A DNA stretch of 55,748 nt, taken from positions 1 to 55,748 of the forward strand of contig CAKZPE010000003.1 in the NCBI GenBank assembly GCA_937138495.1, read 5' to 3'. This DNA comes from an uncultured Oceanospirillaceae bacterium. Its GTDB lineage: Bacteria > Pseudomonadota > Gammaproteobacteria > Pseudomonadales > Balneatricaceae. The notes beneath the pieces were generated by a model. That model did not search any database and was not told where the DNA came from. It was given only the letters and a program-made list of their open reading frames with translations. The position numbers and the translations under genes were made by a program. Below, one piece after another: positions 17,657-24,470 of the stretch; position 1 is the first letter of the stretch; each line of letters opens with the position of its first letter.

Positions 17657-18366
17657 AGACTGAGCCTTTCAGAGTCGAGTTTATACCCCACCCCCCACAC
17701 AGTAACGATGATCTCCGGATTGTTTGAGTCATGTTCGATTTTTGCCCGTAAGCGGTTGATATGGGAATTGACAGTATGTTCGTAACCGGCGTGGCCGTAT
17801 CCCCAGACGTTATCCAGCAGTTCGGAACGGCGAAATACCCGGCCGGGCTGACAGGCAAAGTAGCGCAGCAGGTCAAATTCCCGGGCGGTCAGGTCGATGG
17901 TTTTTCCCGCCAGCTTAACTTCATGGAGTTTTTCATCAATGGACAGCCTGCCCAGTGTCAGGGTGTTCTGCTGTCCGGGGCTAGCATTCTGAATGGCGCT
18001 GACCCGGCGGAACATCGCCTTGATGCGGGCAATCAGTTCCATCACGCTGAATGGTTTGGTGATGTAATCATCGGCCCCCAGATCCAGCCCCATAACCCTG
18101 TCCAGTTCGCTGGAGCGGCAGGTGAGCAGCAGGATCGGGACATAGTTCTGATTGCGTCTGACACTGCGGCAGATCTCGAGCCCCGAAGGGCCGGGTAACT
18201 GGATATCCAGAATCAGTAGGTCCCATTCCATACTGCAGGCCATGCGCATGCCGCTGTGGCCGTCGCTGACCCGGGTTATGTCGGCCCCCAGGTCGGACAG
18301 GTGAAGTTCCAGCAGGCCGGCAATTTCGTCCTGATCTTCAACGATGAGTATTTTCTTATTTTCCAT
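17653..18366 (-). CDS. OmpR/PhoB-type response regulator
   Basis: A 237-residue two-domain regulator. The receiver domain has the acidic pair at ~10-11 (VEDQ), phospho-acceptor Asp54 in LLILDIQLPG, and Lys104 in ITKPFS. A C-terminal winged-helix DNA-binding domain (~130-235) follows, with LTAREFDLLRYF and HTVNSHINRLRAKIE. The start at 18366 (MENKKILIVED) gives the usual N-terminus; the longer ORF adds 16 unneeded residues. It lies 44 nt after the enoyl-CoA hydratase gene on the same strand and overlaps the kinase by 4 nt, so the pair may respond to the pathway encoded upstream. Confidence 0.94.
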   Translation of the reverse strand: MENKKILIVEDQDEIAGLLELHLSDLGADITRVSDGHSGMRMACSMEWDLLILDIQLPGPSGLEICRSVRRNQNYVPILLLTCRSSELDRVMGLDLGADDYITKPFSVMELIARIKAMFRRVSAIQNASPGQQNTLTLGRLSIDEKLHEVKLAGKTIDLTAREFDLLRYFACQPGRVFRRSELLDNVWGYGHAGYEHTVNSHINRLRAKIEHDSNNPEIIVTVWGVGYKLDSERLSL

Positions 18367-18410
18367 GGGTAAATCCTGTCTCAGGGTCACGTCCTGTATA
18401 AAACCGGTAT

Positions 18411-19199
18411 TCACCGCCGGAATACCGCCGGACGTTTCTCCATAAACGCCTGCATACCTTCGATCTGATCATCGCTGCCGTAGAGCCCGTAGTAACTGCG
18501 CCGTTCAAAGAGCACTCCGTCCTGCAGGCCGGTTTGTTCTGCCTGTTTCACCATTTCCTTGGCGGTCATGGTGACGGCTTTACTGTAACTGGCAATTTGC
18601 CGGGCGGCTTCCAGAGCGGTACTGAACAGTTCGTCTGACGGCACGACTCTGGCAGCGAGTCCGGCGCGCTCTGCTTCCTGTGCATCCATCGTCCGGCCGG
18701 TAAGGATCATATCCATTGCCCGGGACTTTCCGATCAGCTTCGTCAGCCGCTGTGATCCTCCCATGCCGGGAGTCACCCCGATTTTGACTTCCGGCTGGCC
18801 GAAGCGGGCAGTGTCGGCGGCAAAAATAATGTCGCACATCATTGCCAGCTCGCAGCCACCGCCCAGGGCATAGCCGGACACTGCAGCGATTATCGGAGTT
18901 CTTAGAGCGGCAAACCGGTCCCAAGGTTCAAAGAATCCTTGCTGAAACATGTCCAGGTGCCGTTGTGTGGCCAGTTCTTCGATATCGGCCCCGGCGGCGA
19001 ACGCCTGTTCGCTGCCGGTGAGGATGATGCAACCGGTGCCCGGGTCGGCATCCAGCTCGTTGCAGGTCGCCACTAGTTGTTGCATCAGTTGGCTGTTGAG
19101 GGCGTTCAGCACCGCCGGGCGGTTGAGTCGCAGTACCACAACCCGGCCGTGGCGTTCAGCCAGCAAGGGGCTGTCTGTGTCGGGCAGTAAATGTGTCAT
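18411..19199 (-). CDS. Enoyl-CoA hydratase/isomerase (crotonase) family enzyme
   Basis: A 262-residue crotonase. The CoA-binding and oxyanion-hole segment FAAGADIEEL (~62-71) and both catalytic glutamates of true hydratases are present: one in GGGCELAMMCD and one in FGQPEVKIGV. It is therefore expected to hydrate trans-2-enoyl-CoA or a similar CoA thioester in the cytosol. The start at 19199 has AGGAGACA upstream; the long N-terminal extension of the open frame reads as out-of-frame flavoprotein sequence and is excluded. It sits 14 nt after the flavoprotein stop, so it is firmly part of that operon. Confidence 0.92.
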   Translation of the reverse strand: MTHLLPDTDSPLLAERHGRVVVLRLNRPAVLNALNSQLMQQLVATCNELDADPGTGCIILTGSEQAFAAGADIEELATQRHLDMFQQGFFEPWDRFAALRTPIIAAVSGYALGGGCELAMMCDIIFAADTARFGQPEVKIGVTPGMGGSQRLTKLIGKSRAMDMILTGRTMDAQEAERAGLAARVVPSDELFSTALEAARQIASYSKAVTMTAKEMVKQAEQTGLQDGVLFERRSYYGLYGSDDQIEGMQAFMEKRPAVFRR

Positions 19200-19213
19200 A
19201 ACCTGTCTCCTGA

Positions 19214-20548
19214 TCAGGAATCCCAGATGGCTCCGTAGGCCGGAATGCCACGGCTTTCCATGCCATATACCACTTGCCAGGTCAGTTTCTCGTTGGAGAT
19301 ACAGATGACCGCTTCCGCGCCGTGTGCCTGGCAGGCCTGGTAGGCCAGTTTGACCAGATCTGGCTTGCCGTTGGCGTCGGTATCCCATATATGAGCATCG
19401 GGCTGGGCAGCGAGGATTTCATCCACCAGGGCATCGCCATAGGTTTTGCGTGGTTCCCGGGTTGACCAGATCAGATGGATAGGTACTTCCTGCGCCAGCA
19501 GGTGGGGCAGTACCGGCCCGATACCGCTGCCGGTGGCGACGTAAATCACTTTTTTAAACAGCACTTCTATGTAAGCCACTCCGGCCTGCGGGATGCCTTT
19601 CACCCATACATGGCTGGGTTTCTGCTCGATGAAATTACCGGTCCAGTCACCGGCTCGGGAGATTACCAGCCGGAAGCCGTCTTTTCCCGGAGACGGAGCG
19701 TTGGCAAAGTGATGCCATTCCATTAACGGATTCAGGCTGATCGCTGTCGATGAACCGGCAAAGGGAGTGACGCCGTGGTCGAAAGTGGCAACAGCAACAT
19801 GGTTTGACGGCGTGTCCACCTGAACCGGTACCCGGCGTAAGCGCAGCCAGGGCAGAATAATGCTGGCGGTGAGCAGACACAGCAGCCAGAAACCGGTGCT
19901 GGTGGTCAGAGCATCGCTGAAACTCTGTACGCCGCGCTGATCGTCGGTGAAGGAGAGGGTCAGTGTCCAGAACAGAATCAGGGATAACCAGCCACCAAAG
20001 CGGTGGGTGCGCTCAAATCCATCATGATATCGGGCGCGGATATTTTTCTGTGCCATCACCACAATCAGAACCAGCAGGGCCAGCAAACCGTAAATGAGGG
20101 CCAGGCTGGTTGAAGACATTCCCGGCAGATTCTGATGAAACTGATAGCTCGCGCTGCCGGCAAATACGATAAACCACAGGGTGCCGGCCAGCGCACCGCC
20201 TTTATGCAGACCGCCGTAATGATAGACCTTGCCCAGAGACCAGCGGACCGACAGCGGCCAGCTTGTCGGGGCCCGGGTAAACAGCCAGAAGAGGAAATTA
20301 ATCACGTACTGCTGGCGAGCCAGGATGGCCAGGCTCAGATTAAACAGGGTCAGATCGGCCAGTACCTGCAGGGCAATGCCACTGCCGGTCCACCAGGCCT
20401 GAGTGAAGCCGTATCCCAGTGCTGCTGCGTTGATCAGGAAGATCAGCGTAATCAATCGGTTGTAGTGCATGTAACGGGGTTTTTTGATGGTGCTGCGCAG
20501 ACCCTGACGGGGGGCTGGCAGATCAATCTGCATGTGCTGGCTGGTCAT
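19214..20548 (-). CDS. Polytopic membrane flavoprotein, ferredoxin-reductase-like (TmpA/TmpL-type)
   Basis: A 444-residue protein with about six or seven membrane helices (~31-51, 58-78, 81-92, 117-136, 147-167, 182-200, 217-235) and a C-terminal cytoplasmic FAD/NAD(P) module. The FAD site is suggested by EWHHFANAP (277-285), the counterpart of the ferric-reductase-type EWHPF motif, and the nucleotide site by YVATGSGIGPV (336-346). Histidines in VYHYGGLHKGG (108-118) and ERTHRFGGW (179-187) sit near helix ends and could bind heme, but this is not established. The family is the one I associate with fungal TmpA and the reductase half of TmpL. Its start overlaps the adenylation gene's stop by 4 nt. 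Confidence 0.75.
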   Translation of the reverse strand: MTSQHMQIDLPAPRQGLRSTIKKPRYMHYNRLITLIFLINAAALGYGFTQAWWTGSGIALQVLADLTLFNLSLAILARQQYVINFLFWLFTRAPTSWPLSVRWSLGKVYHYGGLHKGGALAGTLWFIVFAGSASYQFHQNLPGMSSTSLALIYGLLALLVLIVVMAQKNIRARYHDGFERTHRFGGWLSLILFWTLTLSFTDDQRGVQSFSDALTTSTGFWLLCLLTASIILPWLRLRRVPVQVDTPSNHVAVATFDHGVTPFAGSSTAISLNPLMEWHHFANAPSPGKDGFRLVISRAGDWTGNFIEQKPSHVWVKGIPQAGVAYIEVLFKKVIYVATGSGIGPVLPHLLAQEVPIHLIWSTREPRKTYGDALVDEILAAQPDAHIWDTDANGKPDLVKLAYQACQAHGAEAVICISNEKLTWQVVYGMESRGIPAYGAIWDS

Positions 20549-22215
20549 GGGGTTTCTCCGGAAATTTCAGATTGACGGTGGTGCTCTTCAGCCCGGGCGG
20601 CCAGGGCGCGTTTATCGACTTTGCCGCGGATGGTTCTGGGCAGTTCATCAACCGCCAGAATAAACAGAGGGTCACAGTAGTAAGGCAGGGCATCCAGTAC
20701 GTGCTGACGGGCCGCTGCCAGATCGACACTGGCCGGGCTGACAAAGGCTGCCAGATGCCGGCTGTTAAGTTTCAGAGCCGCCGCCTGGTTGCAGTTTTCA
20801 GTGCGCTCCAGAACCGCAGATACCGCATCCAGCTCGACCCGGAAGCCGCGGATTTTGACCTGATCGTCTACCCGGCCGAAGTGCTCCAGAGTGCCGTCGG
20901 CGGTCCAGCGGCCCAGATCCCGGGTGCGGAACATTGTATGGCCCTTGCCCAGAAACGGATCGTCCCGGTAGCGTTCTGCTGTTAATTCAGGGTTATTGAT
21001 ATAGCCTTTGGACACGCAGGCACCACCGGCCCACATTTCGCCGGTTTCACCGATCTGACAGGGTTCCAGCCGGTCATTCAGGACATACACCGTATTATTC
21101 GGTGTTGGCCGGCCGATGCTCAGTACCGGGTCCCCCGGGCGATATACTTCTGCGGTGTTGATGATGGTGGTTTCAGTGGGGCCGCAGGCGTTATAAAAGT
21201 CACAGAAGGCGCCCCAGCAGTCGGCCAGTGGCTGTGGGCAGGGTTCGCCGGCGACCGCCACTGCTCTGACCTGATGGCAACGGCTGGCGTCCAGCATGGC
21301 CAGAATACTGGGGGTGGCAATCAGAATATCTGCCTGTTCAGCGGTGGTCTGAATGTTTTTATCCCGGATCAGCAACGTTCCGCCATTGCTCAGGCAGCCC
21401 AGAATCTCCCAGGCCGCCATGTCGAATGCGATATTCAGTTGCTGAGCCACTCTGTCGCCGGGACGAATGCCCATATTACCGGGAGCAGTCAGCAGAATAT
21501 TGACTAAGTTAGCGTGACTGACCTGTACCCCGTTAGCTTTACCTGTGGTACCTGAGGTAAAGATGACGACCGCGGTATCTTCCGGGCGGGCGGCTCTGAA
21601 AAAGCGCTGCTCGATACTGATACCGGCGGGTTGCTGTAAAAACTCATCAATTGCGATGATTTTCTGAGCGCCGTCATCGCTGACAGCCTGCTGATACTGG
21701 CGCGTAGTCAGAATGATCCTGGCGGCCACGGTTGTCACGATATGGCTGCGCTGTTGCGCCGGACAAAGCTGCATATCCTGAGGGACATAATTCGCACCCA
21801 GTTTAAGACAGGCGAGAATCCCCACCACCATTTCGATACTTCTGCGTACAAACAGGCAGACGCTGTCCCCCCGGCTGACCTGATTACGTTGCAGGTGCGT
21901 CGCCAGAGCATTGGCCTGACGGTTCAGCATCCGGTAGCTGATTTCACGGCCACCGGCTTCACGGATCGCACAGGCATCGGGTTGTTGCCCGGCATAATGT
22001 TCAAACCCCTGATGGATCAGGGGGAAGTCCGGACTGGCGGAGGGGCCAGTACCAAACTGACAAAACTGTGTTTGCTGCTGTACAGATAATGCTGCAAGGG
22101 CCGGATGTCCGGGGGAAATCTGTCCGGTGGCCGGCTGATTCGGGCGTGGCGTATTCCGTGTTGTTTTCGGCCGGTGCAGAGCCTGTCCGCCGGTACCTGT
22201 GGTTTGCAGTGTCAT
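20545..22215 (-). CDS. NRPS-like stand-alone adenylation enzyme (AMP-binding)
   Basis: A 556-residue adenylate-forming enzyme. NRPS-type core motifs are present: A3 FTSGTTGKANGV (219-230), A4 FDMAAWE (264-270), A5 NACGPTETT (342-350), A7 TRDLGRW (431-437), A8 GRVDDQVKIRGFRVEL (447-462) and A10 RGKVDK with the catalytic Lys532. Asp265 in A4 matches the aspartate that holds the alpha-amino group of amino-acid substrates, so an amino acid is the likely substrate. No carrier-protein domain or serine attachment motif follows; the last ~20 residues are a short tail. The first ~60 residues are proline- and glutamine-rich and unlike the A-domain core. It heads the operon, with GAGGTGATG as ribosome site. 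Confidence 0.88.
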   Translation of the reverse strand: MTLQTTGTGGQALHRPKTTRNTPRPNQPATGQISPGHPALAALSVQQQTQFCQFGTGPSASPDFPLIHQGFEHYAGQQPDACAIREAGGREISYRMLNRQANALATHLQRNQVSRGDSVCLFVRRSIEMVVGILACLKLGANYVPQDMQLCPAQQRSHIVTTVAARIILTTRQYQQAVSDDGAQKIIAIDEFLQQPAGISIEQRFFRAARPEDTAVVIFTSGTTGKANGVQVSHANLVNILLTAPGNMGIRPGDRVAQQLNIAFDMAAWEILGCLSNGGTLLIRDKNIQTTAEQADILIATPSILAMLDASRCHQVRAVAVAGEPCPQPLADCWGAFCDFYNACGPTETTIINTAEVYRPGDPVLSIGRPTPNNTVYVLNDRLEPCQIGETGEMWAGGACVSKGYINNPELTAERYRDDPFLGKGHTMFRTRDLGRWTADGTLEHFGRVDDQVKIRGFRVELDAVSAVLERTENCNQAAALKLNSRHLAAFVSPASVDLAAARQHVLDALPYYCDPLFILAVDELPRTIRGKVDKRALAARAEEHHRQSEISGETP

Positions 22216-22514
22216 AACATCACCTCATGGGAAGCCGTTGCTGAGCAGAAAAACCGGGCACGTTTCAGGCTCAGCAAGGGCGGTCAATGTATTGTGGGTG
22301 AGCGACATTCTTGCAGGCAGTTATCACAAAACTATCCGTTTGGGATAACAAAACCATGGTATTTTCTGACGGATTCAGGAAGGGTTTACAACGCGTGTTT
22401 AAATGCATGAACAGGCAGAAACTCTTGAAATTCAACGCATGTGGGCCTGTAGCGGTTTTAATCACCGGTCGGGTATGCTTAAGTTGTGTTTGAACATGGC
22501 CAGATAGTGAATGT
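22216..22514. other. Divergent promoter region, adenylation operon versus PhoD-like gene
   Basis: The ~300 bases between the two divergent genes must hold both promoters. I saw no convincing inverted repeat or -35/-10 pair and no small gene that I would support. Confidence 0.4.
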
Positions 22515-24428
22515 ATGACTGTTACCGCTTTGCCACTTGTACTCTGTGGCCCTATTTTGCGCCGGCTGACGCCGGAGAAACTGACCCTTTGGCTGGCGGC
22601 CTCACAGCCGCTGAAGAGTCAGCTACAGTTGTTTGTTGGCGACGAGTTACAACAGAAACCGGATGCCAGTCGCCATTGCCGTTGCTGGCAGGCCGGTGAA
22701 CAGCTGTACTTCTATCTGTTCGATATCCCGCTGGAACAGGCGCTGCCTTATGACGTATTCATCGGTTATGACCTGCAGTTGCGGCCGGAAACGGAAGACC
22801 GCTGGCAACCGGTGACTGAATGGGCCGGTGATATCTGTTATCCGGGACAGCCCCGGCCAGGGTTTGTGTTGCGCTCGCAGCTGGACCGGGTGTTACACGG
22901 TTCCTGCCGTAAACCCCACTATGACAGTGCCGACGGTTTACTGTTTGCGGATGCGAAACTGCAACAGCACTTTATTGATCCGCAGCACTGGCCATCAGTC
23001 CTGATGATGTCCGGTGATCAGGTGTATGTGGATGATGTTGGCGGTCCGATGCTGGTGGCGATTCACGGCCTGCTGGCTGAGCTGGGTCTTCCGGTGGAAC
23101 AAATTCCGGATGTACAGACGGCTGAAGCCGGCCTGCATGATCAGAATGCGCATTATTATCAGCGCGACACGCTGTTACCCACCGAGCAAAGCAATGGCCT
23201 GCAAGACGTACTGTTCCGCAGCGTGGAAAAGCCAGTGTTTACTTCGGACCACGCTCATAACCATCTGATCACCCTGGGTGAAGTGCTGGCGATGTATATG
23301 CTGGTCTGGTCACCGGCGGCCTGGGAAAAACTGTCGCTACAGGCACCGCCAACGCTGAATGATGAACAGCAGGCGCTGTACCGGGAAGAACGTCACGCGC
23401 TGGATCATTTTATCGCCGGTTTGCCCCGGGTTCGCCGGGTGATGGCACACTTACCGGTGGCAATGATTTTTGATGATCATGACATTACCGATGACTGGAA
23501 TCTCACCGCTGGCTGGGAACAAACGGCGTATTCCAATCCTTTTTCCCGTCGGGTTATTGGCAATGCCCTGCTGGGGTATTTAATCTGTCAGGGGTGGGGA
23601 AATGCGCCAGAGCATTTTCCGGCACCCTTGCTGGAACAAGTGGCCAGTGGGTTGCAGCAGCCGGGCAGTGAGCAATATGAGGACTTGCTGGATGAGTTGC
23701 TGAAGTTCCCCCGCTGGCACTATCACTGGGATTATCAGACTCCACTGGTAGTGCTGGATACCCGCACCCATCGCTGGCGTTCGGAGAAAAATCTGAACTG
23801 GCCATCAGGGCTGATGGACTGGGAGGCCCTGACGGATCTGCAGAATGATATTCTGGGGCACAACTCAGTGGTGATTGTCTCTCCCGCGCCGATATTCGGG
23901 GTTAAGCTGATCGAGACCATACAACGCATCTTTACCTGGGTGGGTAAGCCCCTGCTCGTTGATGCGGAAAACTGGATGGCTCATGCCGGTTCAGCACATG
24001 CGCTGCTGAATATGTTCCGTCATCCCCGAACACCGAAAAATTTTGTAATTCTGTCTGGCGATGTACATTATTCATTCGCCTATGATATTCAGCTGCGGGG
24101 GCAGCAGGGTGGCCCGGAGATCTGGCAGATTACCAGCAGTGGTATCCGTAACCGGTTCCCGGAAAAGTTGCTGGATGTGTTCGACCGGCTGAACCGCTGG
24201 CTGTATGCATCCTGGTCTCCGCTTAACTGGTTTACCAAGCGGCGGGGGATGAAGATTATTCCTTATAAGCCTGCAAATGCCCGCAGCGGTGAGCGCTTGC
24301 TGAATGCATCCGGTATCGGTTGGCTGGAGTTGGATGAAGAGGGCGCTCCGGTGACGATTCAGCAACTGACCGGGGATGAGCGCAGCGTGGAGTTTTTGCT
24401 CCATGAGGATGAAGCTCACTGGGAGTGA
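22515..24428 (+). CDS. PhoD-like metallophosphatase
   Basis: A 637-residue protein of the PhoD-like metallophosphatase group. Metal-binding motifs of the fold are visible: SGDQVYVDD (~172-180), FDDHDITDDWN (~319-329) and ILSGDVHYSFAY (~512-523). The residues between them form the expected alpha/beta core, with a beta-sandwich-like N-terminal ~110 residues. There is no signal peptide, unlike secreted PhoD, which suggests a cytoplasmic phosphatase or phosphodiesterase. Relatives of this long cytosolic form have no well-known substrate. It is transcribed divergently from the adenylation operon, and the downstream GGDEF-EAL gene is convergent. Confidence 0.85.
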   Translation: MTVTALPLVLCGPILRRLTPEKLTLWLAASQPLKSQLQLFVGDELQQKPDASRHCRCWQAGEQLYFYLFDIPLEQALPYDVFIGYDLQLRPETEDRWQPVTEWAGDICYPGQPRPGFVLRSQLDRVLHGSCRKPHYDSADGLLFADAKLQQHFIDPQHWPSVLMMSGDQVYVDDVGGPMLVAIHGLLAELGLPVEQIPDVQTAEAGLHDQNAHYYQRDTLLPTEQSNGLQDVLFRSVEKPVFTSDHAHNHLITLGEVLAMYMLVWSPAAWEKLSLQAPPTLNDEQQALYREERHALDHFIAGLPRVRRVMAHLPVAMIFDDHDITDDWNLTAGWEQTAYSNPFSRRVIGNALLGYLICQGWGNAPEHFPAPLLEQVASGLQQPGSEQYEDLLDELLKFPRWHYHWDYQTPLVVLDTRTHRWRSEKNLNWPSGLMDWEALTDLQNDILGHNSVVIVSPAPIFGVKLIETIQRIFTWVGKPLLVDAENWMAHAGSAHALLNMFRHPRTPKNFVILSGDVHYSFAYDIQLRGQQGGPEIWQITSSGIRNRFPEKLLDVFDRLNRWLYASWSPLNWFTKRRGMKIIPYKPANARSGERLLNASGIGWLELDEEGAPVTIQQLTGDERSVEFLLHEDEAHWE

Positions 24429-24470
24429 AGTCGGAGCCGTAGGGGCGCTGTCAGGGATAGCCTCTGAGGG

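Noticed and set aside
19200..19388. N-terminal extension of the enoyl-CoA hydratase
   Set aside because: The extra 63 residues overlap the flavoprotein gene in another frame and are not crotonase-like; a good ribosome site precedes 19199.
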